Part shown: piece by piece, positions 51,733 to 59,615 of the stretch
Position numbering within the stretch: position 1 is the first letter of the stretch
How the letters are laid out: each line of letters starts with the position of its first letter
From: GCA-002733465 sp965230525
GTDB taxonomy: Bacteria > Pseudomonadota > Gammaproteobacteria > Enterobacterales > Kangiellaceae
Assembly: GCA_965230525.1 (NCBI GenBank)
Contig: OZ246008.1
Coordinates: 930,001-994,000, forward strand
Length of the DNA stretch: 64,000 nt
Direction of reading: 5' to 3'
The notes under the pieces: model-generated
Told to the model about the DNA's origin: nothing
Seen by the model: only the letters and a program-made list of their open reading frames with translations
Databases searched by the model: none
Program-made: the position numbers and the translations under genes

Positions 51733-51901
51733 GATGATTGGTTTTCCTTCTGAGTCATTGAAGCATTGAATTAGTATCTTCAGCGTAATCTTGAAGCTTT
51801 AACGAGTCGTGAAGGAATGGTGATTTGTTGTGACTATTGATGACCAAGTGGGTCTTTTATGATAATTTTCAGAAACTTACCTTATTAACGGTCTTCGGTA
51901 G

Positions 51902-54052
51902 ATGCGTTGGCAAATTGAGCATTGGGTCTTTTGTGATCTTCAACAAACATTAACCAGTGATGAAAAAATTGTACAACTCGAACCCATGGTGGTTGAGTTA
52001 TTAAGCTATTTTTGCCACAACTCAGGCAGAATTATTAGTCGGGATGAACTAGTCGAAAAGGTTTGGCTCGGTAGAACGATTACCGATAATGCCGTCAACC
52101 GTGTGGTTACAAAGCTACGCAAGGCGCTTCAAGACAACCCTAAACAGCCCAAATTTATCGCCACCTTCCCTAAAAAAGGTTACAAATTTATTGCTGAGCC
52201 CTTGGCATTAAAACAAGGGTTAGAGAACTCAATTGAGTCCAACTCGGCAAGTTCAAGCGCTCAGCTAAAGGTTGATCAAAACACTGGTGCATTGGTTGCT
52301 AAAACAAACGGCTATTCTAAAAGACAATTGAGCACTAAGACTTTATCCATCATGATGGTAGTCCTTGTTTTTGTGTTGGGTAGTTTAGGGATTATTATTT
52401 CGCAACTAAAGCAGTCTAATGTTCACCCGACTATTAGCCATATCAAAGCGTTGACACGTGGTGCTGACCGCGAGTCGCAACCCCGTATTTCACCAGATGG
52501 TCATTATTTGGCCTATGTTGAGTTCAACGGTGAAAAGATGCGCACTAAAATCAAATCACTTGCAGACTCTACTGAAATAGAGCTGAGTCATGGGGAGCAG
52601 TTGGATACTTGGGTTGGCTCACTGTCATGGCGTGCTGACGGGAAACAAATTGTCTATTTGGTGACAACGTCTAATACTTGTCAGTACTATATTCGAGACT
52701 TCCAAGCGCTGGTTTTGTCTGCTCCGAAGCTTATCTACAATTGTCCAGCGGGAAGCTACGGTAAAATCGCCTTTACCCACAATCATGATCGAGTGATCTT
52801 TTCAGAGTCAGAAGGTCGCAACAAACCATTTTCGCTTTTTGAGTTGAACTTGGCGAACGGAGATAAGCGACGGCTCAACCAACCTGAAATTTTTATAGGT
52901 GGTAACAGCCAATTCGACCTCCACCCTTCAGAAAACAAATTGCTAATTTCTTCTCCTGATAAGCAACAATGGGAAGGGTTTTACTCACTCGATTTAGAAT
53001 CTGATGAACTCATCTTGTTATTTAAACAAGATGCTTACATTTGCTGTGGCATTTGGGACCACTCAGGTGAAAGAGTGGTTTTGATGGGGGAGCATCCAGC
53101 CTATCAGTTGGTAAGTTATGACCTCTCTGGCAATGACAGACAGGTGATTTATTCTGGGGGGCAGCAAATCGGCCCCCCTCAGCGCCACAGCAATGGTAAG
53201 GATTACCTTTTAACTGCGGGTGGCACCAATATGAACGTACTTTATTATCAACGAGACCATAAACAGCGAAGTGGTCAAACAAGGGTTAATCTGATTGCGG
53301 ATTCCTCGGTTGATGATCGGCTGGCGCGGTTTGATTATCAGTCTAAATATATTGCTTATATTAGTTTAGCTTCGGGAAGCGAAGAGATTTGGTTGACCGA
53401 CTTAACAGGCTCACAACCTCGAAAATTGACTCATTTTGACGATGATCGACACTATATTGACTTACTTTGGTCATACAATGGTTCATTTTTGGTTGCTTTG
53501 GCATTAAACGAAATTCATATAATCCACAGTCAAACCGGTGATACTTATAAACTCGATCTACCTCAATTTGAGATTCGAGGTGTGTCGCTGAAAGATGATA
53601 CAACGATTTCATTTAGTAGTAAGGTTAATAATCAATGGCGTGTCACTCATTATGACTTAACTAGCAATCAACTAAGTTATTTGGATACCCGATGGCGCTA
53701 TGTTCATTATGCGATAGAGCCTGAGGATAGTTGGTGGATGGATCAACAAGGTCAATTTTATATCGGTTCGGCTAAGGAGCGAGTGAGTACATCAGCGTTT
53801 GGTCAACTTGATGCTCTGGCAGGACGAGTTTTTAACCTTCGAAAATTAGCCAACCATTGGTATTGGCAATCCAGGGATAGTGCTGGTTATCAGTTATTTA
53901 CCAGGGCTGTGGATGCTCGTCCTGATATGCTGAGCCAACTACTTCTGCAAAATCACAGCCATTCATTCGATCTATCTAAACACGGAATCTTGTACCATCA
54001 AGCTGACCAAGTAAACAGAGATATTTTTACTACGGTTAGCACACGGAATTAA
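51902..54052 (+). CDS. CadC-like membrane transcriptional regulator with TolB-type propeller
   Basis: A 716-aa single-pass regulator. Residues ~1-100 are an OmpR/PhoB-type winged helix (VVELLSYFCHNSGRIISRDELVEKVWLG, NAVNRVVTKLRKALQDNPKQPKFIATFPKKGYKFIAE). A Ser-rich linker leads to a membrane helix (TLSIMMVVLVFVLGSLGIIISQL, ~145-167). The periplasmic rest is a TolB/PD40 propeller (ISPDGHYLAYVEF, LSWRADGKQIVYLVT, FDLHPSENKLLISSPDKQ, ...). The design implies a periplasmic signal, perhaps peptides, acting directly on DNA. It is divergent from the S15 peptidase gene. Start ATG 51902 has weak SD (GGT). Confidence 0.85.
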   Translation: MRWQIEHWVFCDLQQTLTSDEKIVQLEPMVVELLSYFCHNSGRIISRDELVEKVWLGRTITDNAVNRVVTKLRKALQDNPKQPKFIATFPKKGYKFIAEPLALKQGLENSIESNSASSSAQLKVDQNTGALVAKTNGYSKRQLSTKTLSIMMVVLVFVLGSLGIIISQLKQSNVHPTISHIKALTRGADRESQPRISPDGHYLAYVEFNGEKMRTKIKSLADSTEIELSHGEQLDTWVGSLSWRADGKQIVYLVTTSNTCQYYIRDFQALVLSAPKLIYNCPAGSYGKIAFTHNHDRVIFSESEGRNKPFSLFELNLANGDKRRLNQPEIFIGGNSQFDLHPSENKLLISSPDKQQWEGFYSLDLESDELILLFKQDAYICCGIWDHSGERVVLMGEHPAYQLVSYDLSGNDRQVIYSGGQQIGPPQRHSNGKDYLLTAGGTNMNVLYYQRDHKQRSGQTRVNLIADSSVDDRLARFDYQSKYIAYISLASGSEEIWLTDLTGSQPRKLTHFDDDRHYIDLLWSYNGSFLVALALNEIHIIHSQTGDTYKLDLPQFEIRGVSLKDDTTISFSSKVNNQWRVTHYDLTSNQLSYLDTRWRYVHYAIEPEDSWWMDQQGQFYIGSAKERVSTSAFGQLDALAGRVFNLRKLANHWYWQSRDSAGYQLFTRAVDARPDMLSQLLLQNHSHSFDLSKHGILYHQADQVNRDIFTTVSTRN

Positions 54053-54316
54053 TGTCTTTGAGTCTGACTCCTATTTGTCTAGTTAGACCTATTCTAAATA
54101 TCATCTCACAAAAAGCCGATGTCACATTAAACTCTTGACTTTACTGGTATTATTTGACGGATTGAGCTACATTTAGTAGTTACAATAAGGTCCAATTTAA
54201 TACCAAATTAGTCTATTTAAACAGGTCGGCGATTCAAGTTAGCTTCGTTAAGTAGTTTATAGACCGAATTGTGGCAGTGCCGTGTAAGGACCAAATACCA
54301 TAAAAAGGAGTGAGGA

Positions 54317-54886
54317 ATGAGCAAGGCAAAGACTTCTCGTGGGTCAAAATCTTCCAAGACATCAGACAAAACCGATCCCAAAGCACACGTTCCCAACCCA
54401 AAGTCTCAGCTGTCAGAAATACGAGAGTTACTGTTCGGCGAGCAAGTGAGCGCACTTCAAGAGATTATCCAACAGCATCATCAAGAAACACAGGCACGGC
54501 TTGATTCGTTGGAAAACATGATTAATCAGAACAGTAAAGAGACCGCTAACAAAATTGAGCAGCTTAGCGCAAAAATCGCCGAAGATATTGAAACCAATCG
54601 GCTAGAACATGTGAGTCAAGAGGCCGTTCTTGAAGATAAGCTAGAAGGGTTAGATGGTAGTTTGAACACTTACCAGCAAGCCACCGAGCAAGAATTTAAG
54701 CAAACTCATGAGCTCATTACTAAACAGCATCAAGAAATGAGTAAGGCACTTCAAGGAGAAACTGAAAAGCTATCGAATCAAATTGATACAGTGGCCGAGG
54801 AACTGACAACTAACAAGGCTGATAGAAAAACTCTAGCTAATTTACTCGAAAGCATGGCAACCAATTTGACCGAGGCTAAAGCCTAA
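54317..54886 (+). CDS. coiled-coil protein of the GTPase-OmpA operon
   Basis: A 189-aa soluble coiled-coil protein. A basic Ser/Lys-rich N-terminal tail (residues 1-30) is followed by SQLSEIRELLFGEQ and then long heptad-rich helices (EIIQQHHQETQARLDSLEN..., NSKETANKIEQLSAKIAEDIE, QEFKQTHELITKQHQEMSKALQGETEKLSNQID, then LTTNKADRKTLANLLESMA). AAAAAGGAG precedes the ATG. It ends two bases before the OmpA-domain gene. The IRELLFGEQ block has a near-copy at the N-terminus of the next protein (LRSLVLGED), so the two may bind a common partner. No known family named with confidence. Confidence 0.75.
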   Translation: MSKAKTSRGSKSSKTSDKTDPKAHVPNPKSQLSEIRELLFGEQVSALQEIIQQHHQETQARLDSLENMINQNSKETANKIEQLSAKIAEDIETNRLEHVSQEAVLEDKLEGLDGSLNTYQQATEQEFKQTHELITKQHQEMSKALQGETEKLSNQIDTVAEELTTNKADRKTLANLLESMATNLTEAKA

Positions 54887-54888
54887 CA

Positions 54889-56652
54889 ATGCAAGAGCAA
54901 GAGTCGGAACTCAAAGGAAAAGAGAAGACTCCATCGCAATCAAATGATTTTTCGAGATTGCGCTCGTTAGTTCTTGGTGAAGATTATGAAGGCGTCATTA
55001 AGAATCAGTTAAATAAACAAGAAGTCAGTCGCGTTTCCGACGTTGTCTCCGAGGCTTTGGTAAAAAGACATTCTCAAGATGATTCAGTGATTAATGCCAT
55101 CTCGCCTATTGTGGAATCATCAATTGATACCTCAATTAAGAAACACCCAGAACGAATTACCAACGTATTTTTTCCAATAATCGGTCCTTTGGTCCGAAAA
55201 GCTGTGGCGAGCGCACTGTCTGACTTAGTCCACAATCTAAATTATTTACTGCAACAGGGTCTTACCGCTCGCGCATTGGTTTGGCGATATAAAGCATGGC
55301 GGTTAGGCGTACCTTACGGTCAGTATGCTTTACTACAAACAGTCCACTATCAAGTCGAGCAAGCTTTTCTTATTCATAAAGAATCGGGGCTTTTAATTAA
55401 GTCGGCTCAAGCCGAAGGCATTAGCTACCAAGATCCCGATCTGGTTTCCTCAATGCTATCTGCAATCAGCGACTTTGCGAATGACTCTTTTGAACAAAGT
55501 TCACAAGGTCTTGAAACCATACAATTTGGCGACCTCAGTTTGCTGATAGAAACAGGTCCCTATGCTGTCTTAGCATTTGCGGTTCGTGGTACGGTGCATA
55601 ATGACGTTAAGAAAAATCTTTCTGAGCTTAATGAACGTATTCATTCACGCTACGCTGAGCAAGCGCGACTATTTGATGGTGACACCTCTCATTTCGAAGG
55701 CTGTGTCCCTTGGTTAGAATCGGCATTAATCAAAAAACAAAAAAAAGATATTAAAACTCGCCCCTGGTTTGCTATTTTCGCGATGACATTGGCGACAATA
55801 TTGTTGCTCTATTGGTTTGTCACTAACTACCAAACTAACCGAAGTATTGAAGAGTCGATACAAATTGCTAACCAAAATGGCTATCAAGTGGTTAATCACG
55901 AATACAAGAACCAAAGGCTCCAGTTGGATTACATAAAATCCACTCTGGCTATTTCGCAAAACGAGCTCACTGAGCGGCTCAACCAAATCGGCTTAATCTA
56001 TGATTTAAATGAGGTGAAGATTAATCAAGACTTAACGCCACTTTATTTGGCCTATTTAGAGCAAAAATACGCCACCGACTTATCGATTAATTCAGACAAA
56101 GAAAGCAACACAGTGACTATTTCAGGTGTTATCTCTGAAGAGAATTTAGAGGCACTTGTCATTGATCCCATGGTTGTTGGACATTTTAATTTTGTCCAAG
56201 CACCAGAATTAGTCATTACACCCAAGCAGAGTGAAACTGAGAAAGCCAGAGCTCAGCTAACAAAAATAGTTGATGAAATTAATAGCCAATTTTTTTACTT
56301 TGAAGTGGCATCTGAGCTATTAACTGAATCAAGTCAACAAAACCTTGAGGAAACTATTCGCAATATTAAGCTAGCTCTTAATTTGCAATCCAAAGCGCAA
56401 GTAACGATTACCCAGATTACCGTATCAGGCTTTGCAGATCACCAAGGTACTCAACAAAAAAACATCGAATTAAGTCAAAAACGTGCTCAGTATGTGAGAG
56501 ATATTTTGCAGAAAAATAACATTAATAAAGAACTGATTGTTAGTTGGGGTGGCGGCGTACGTGATTTAACCAGTGTACCAAGTGCAGTACAAAGACGGGT
56601 AAAAATAGAAATCTTCTATTCGCCAAATGGAGTAGAAGAAAATGCTCAATAA
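54889..56652 (+). CDS. membrane-anchored OmpA-domain protein, GTPase-operon type
   Basis: A 587-aa protein. Residues ~1-100 contain LRSLVLGEDYEGVIK and amphipathic helices; 100-280 form a helical domain (LFP/FFPIIGPLVRKAVASALSDLVHNLNYLL, YGQYALLQTVHYQVEQAFLIHKESGLLI, SSMLSAISDFANDSFEQ). One membrane helix lies near 293-312 (WFAIFAMTLATILLLYWFV). The C-terminal ~130 residues are an OmpA-like peptidoglycan-binding domain (VSGFADHQGTQQKNIELSQKRAQYV). Cytoplasmic N-half, periplasmic OmpA end. This architecture is known next to small GTPases in several phyla; no defined role is recalled. It overlaps the GTPase gene by 11 bases. Confidence 0.8.
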   Translation: MQEQESELKGKEKTPSQSNDFSRLRSLVLGEDYEGVIKNQLNKQEVSRVSDVVSEALVKRHSQDDSVINAISPIVESSIDTSIKKHPERITNVFFPIIGPLVRKAVASALSDLVHNLNYLLQQGLTARALVWRYKAWRLGVPYGQYALLQTVHYQVEQAFLIHKESGLLIKSAQAEGISYQDPDLVSSMLSAISDFANDSFEQSSQGLETIQFGDLSLLIETGPYAVLAFAVRGTVHNDVKKNLSELNERIHSRYAEQARLFDGDTSHFEGCVPWLESALIKKQKKDIKTRPWFAIFAMTLATILLLYWFVTNYQTNRSIEESIQIANQNGYQVVNHEYKNQRLQLDYIKSTLAISQNELTERLNQIGLIYDLNEVKINQDLTPLYLAYLEQKYATDLSINSDKESNTVTISGVISEENLEALVIDPMVVGHFNFVQAPELVITPKQSETEKARAQLTKIVDEINSQFFYFEVASELLTESSQQNLEETIRNIKLALNLQSKAQVTITQITVSGFADHQGTQQKNIELSQKRAQYVRDILQKNNINKELIVSWGGGVRDLTSVPSAVQRRVKIEIFYSPNGVEENAQ

Positions 56653-57148
56653 AAAGATTTGTATGGTTGGCGCATTTGCAGTTGGCAAAACCAGTTTGGT
56701 TAAACAGTATGTTGAAGGTATATTTGACGAAAAATATCATACAACCATCGGTGTAAAAATAGACAAAAAAATAATCGAGAAAGATCAAGATAACCAAACA
56801 GTACAATTAATGATTTGGGACATTGAAGGTTTGGATGAATTTACCAATTTAAAGCCAAGCTATCTAAGAGGCGCAAGTGGTATTATTTTAGTGGTGGATG
56901 GCACGCGAAAGAAGACCTTAGAGCCAGCCCAAGAAATTCTCGATATTGTTGCCGAAAACTTAGGCGAAATACCTATTATATTGTTAATCAATAAATCGGA
57001 TCTTTTGACAAGCTGGCAATTCGATAAAGAAGATACCCAGTTTTTGAATGTCGATAAAAATAATGTATTTATGACAAGCGCTAAGAATGACGACAATGTT
57101 GAAAATGCGTTCGAACGGTTAGTTAAATTAGTGACGGGCTCAAGTTAG
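56642..57148 (+). CDS. Ras/Rab-like small GTPase
   Basis: A 168-aa P-loop GTPase with all G motifs: G1 GAFAVGKTS (10-18), G2 Thr34/Thr35 in TTIGV, G3 WDIEG (59-63), G4 NKSD (117-120), G5 SAK (146-148). The TTIGVKI and WDIEG stretches are Rab-like. The residue after the DxxG glycine, Gln61 in Ras, is Leu64 here, a change that in Ras blocks GTP hydrolysis, so it may need a partner for hydrolysis or be a slow switch. The last residues are SS, with no lipid-anchor Cys motif. It overlaps the OmpA-domain gene by 11 bases and stands 44 bases before the c-di-GMP gene. Confidence 0.9.
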   Translation: MLNKKICMVGAFAVGKTSLVKQYVEGIFDEKYHTTIGVKIDKKIIEKDQDNQTVQLMIWDIEGLDEFTNLKPSYLRGASGIILVVDGTRKKTLEPAQEILDIVAENLGEIPIILLINKSDLLTSWQFDKEDTQFLNVDKNNVFMTSAKNDDNVENAFERLVKLVTGSS

Positions 57149-57192
57149 AAAATAGCTATCCAAGTATTGCCAACCCTCTTTAGGAGAGTCGA

Positions 57193-59364
57193 TTGAATAA
57201 AGAAATTGCTGTACTTAAAACCATCTTACAACAAATGGGCGTTGCTGGGTTTCGGCTGCAAGATGATGGATTTTTTACCCCCTTATTTGAATTGCCAATT
57301 TGGTTTAGTCAACTTTACAAAAATAAATTTAGTTCGTTTCCAGAAGAGCAACGATATTATCTTGGTGTGGCCTTTCCTTTTATAGAAAACTTTCTATTTG
57401 ATGCTGAGCAAGTTTGGAGCAAAATTGAATCTGATAATATATATTCTGGTCTTTGGACTGAAGAGTTGCAAGACGGCCACGAAATGTATTTGGAAGCCGT
57501 TGCAATTAATGCCAGCGGTGAACCAGTTTTGTTGTTTACCAATGAAACCAATCATTTCGACGTGAGACATAAGGTTTTTCAAGCAGCTCGTGATTTAGCA
57601 CTTAAAAATGAGCAACTCGAAAATACAGTGCAAAAGCATCAGCGGCAACTCCAACAGCAACTTGAGGGTTTTTGTACAGAAAGTAGTTCATTTAATGAGT
57701 TAACTAAAGATATTGAAAAAGAAACTTCAGCAGTCCTTATCTGCCGACAGGATGGTGGTGTTGAGGTTTATAACAAAGCCTTAATCGACATTTATTCGCT
57801 TAACAACAAACTGGAAATGCAAAAAGAGTCGTTACTGGATAAATGGGTAAAAGAAGCGGAACGTATCTACCCAGAAATTCACCGCGTGCTTGAAGCCGGT
57901 GAGCACTGGGAAGGTGAATTCGAAAGTACTGACAACGTGAATAACAAAAAATGGATTCGGTTAATGATTGCGCCAATCGTCGATGATGAGCGTAATATTT
58001 TGCATTATATCTGTATTGCCAATGACATCAGTGAAAGCCGAATTTCATTAAGTGAGTTAGAACGTATCACTCAGGTTGATGCTAATACTAAATTGCCTAA
58101 CCGCCGTAGTTTTTGGACTTATCTATCTGAGCAAATTGAGCAGAAGCGGCTAATTGGTGGTCAGCTTGGTTTATTCTATGTTGATTTGGATCACTTTAAA
58201 CAAATCAATGATAGTCTTGGCCCAGAGCAAGCAGATTTTTTACTTAATACCGTTGCGACGCGATTAAAACGTAATCTCAAAAAGAAAGATTTTGTTGCCC
58301 ATTTAGGCGCAGATGAATTTGCAGTAATTACTACCGATTATCGTGATAACGACTGCTTAACAAAAATTGCTGATCGAATTGTGTCCGGCATCTATCGAGA
58401 AGTTTCATTTAATGAAATGACGCTTAACGTATCTGCAAGCGTAGGAATAGCCATCTATCCACAGCATGGTAACAGCGCGCGGCAAATCGTTAAAAGTGCG
58501 GATTATGCCATGTATCATGCTAAAGAGATGGGACGTAATCAGTATCAACTTTTTGGACCGAACAATATAACCGAAAGTCTACCTAAATTGCATATTGAGC
58601 AAGGTATCCGCAAGGCTATCAGTAACAAAGAATTCGAATTGTTGTTTCAACCTCAGATCTGTATTGGTGAAAAAGATGTTTATCGCGCCGAAGCATTAAT
58701 TCGGTGGAATCATCCCACTTTGGGTACACTAAAACCAAATAATTTTATTCCGATTGCGGAAGAGTCTGGTCTGATTATTGATATCGGTCGTTGGGTTATT
58801 ACTGAAGCTTGTAATGCAATTAAGAATTTTTCAGATAATCAATTGATGGTCAAAATAGGTATTAATGTTTCACCAAAACAATTTAAGTTTTCCAATTTGG
58901 CAAATGACATCGTCGAGGGATTGTCGCGATATAGAATAAACCCTAGCCAGCTTGAGCTGGAGGTAACCGAAAGTGCATTTATGGAAGACATGGACGATGT
59001 GATAAAGCAATTGACAGAAGTAAGAAAACTTGGTGTTTCCGTTTCGTTAGATGATTTTGGTACAGGTTATTCATCGTTAAGTTACTTAAAAAACCTTCCC
59101 GCAGACTTGCTCAAAATTGACCGCAGTTTTATCAATGAATTACCACAAAGTAAGCAAAGTAAAACCATTGTTGAGTCGCTTATCCATTTAGCCCATGAAC
59201 TTTCAATCGAAGTCATCGCTGAAGGTGTCGAAAATGAGCAACAATTACATTACCTTCAGGAATTGGGGTGTGATTATTTTCAAGGCTTTCTATTCCACTA
59301 CCCACTGCATACCGATCGATTATTAGAACTGTACAAAAATCTGACTAAAAAAGAAGCACTGTAA
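57193..59364 (+). CDS. PAS-GGDEF-EAL c-di-GMP phosphodiesterase (degenerate GGDEF)
   Basis: A 723-aa cytoplasmic signalling protein starting at TTG 57193 with GGAGA upstream. Residues ~1-125 are an N-terminal sensory region, 125-165 a coiled coil, ~165-295 a PAS-like domain (AVLICRQDGGVEVYNKALIDIY, ... GEHWEGEF, ICIANDISESR), ~300-465 GGDEF, ~475-720 EAL. The GGDEF signature reads GADEF (372-376), so cyclase activity is doubtful. The EAL domain is intact: EALIRW (Glu500), NVSPKQF, ELEVTESAFMED, DDFGTGYSSLSYL, KIDRSFI, VIAEGVEN, QGFLFHYPL. Overall it should degrade c-di-GMP. Position suggests output of the GTPase operon. Confidence 0.9.
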   Translation: MNKEIAVLKTILQQMGVAGFRLQDDGFFTPLFELPIWFSQLYKNKFSSFPEEQRYYLGVAFPFIENFLFDAEQVWSKIESDNIYSGLWTEELQDGHEMYLEAVAINASGEPVLLFTNETNHFDVRHKVFQAARDLALKNEQLENTVQKHQRQLQQQLEGFCTESSSFNELTKDIEKETSAVLICRQDGGVEVYNKALIDIYSLNNKLEMQKESLLDKWVKEAERIYPEIHRVLEAGEHWEGEFESTDNVNNKKWIRLMIAPIVDDERNILHYICIANDISESRISLSELERITQVDANTKLPNRRSFWTYLSEQIEQKRLIGGQLGLFYVDLDHFKQINDSLGPEQADFLLNTVATRLKRNLKKKDFVAHLGADEFAVITTDYRDNDCLTKIADRIVSGIYREVSFNEMTLNVSASVGIAIYPQHGNSARQIVKSADYAMYHAKEMGRNQYQLFGPNNITESLPKLHIEQGIRKAISNKEFELLFQPQICIGEKDVYRAEALIRWNHPTLGTLKPNNFIPIAEESGLIIDIGRWVITEACNAIKNFSDNQLMVKIGINVSPKQFKFSNLANDIVEGLSRYRINPSQLELEVTESAFMEDMDDVIKQLTEVRKLGVSVSLDDFGTGYSSLSYLKNLPADLLKIDRSFINELPQSKQSKTIVESLIHLAHELSIEVIAEGVENEQQLHYLQELGCDYFQGFLFHYPLHTDRLLELYKNLTKKEAL

Positions 59365-59615
59365 CTGACGATGCGAGCGAACCTAGCAAGCGCCCAGTAG
59401 ATTTTCTGCAAAGATTTATTGTTCAGTGTTAAATCGCTTTAGTATTGAATATTCCGAGTGAAACGGGCTTATCTAGAACAAGCATGCTACTTTTGTGATG
59501 TGTTTACTGAATGTTTACTTGAAGACTTGCCTTACAAAGGTGTTTAATAGTATTTCGTGTGAACTCTAAACCTTTTTTGACTGTCTTAACAAGAATAAAT
59601 GCAAAGGAATTAGCC

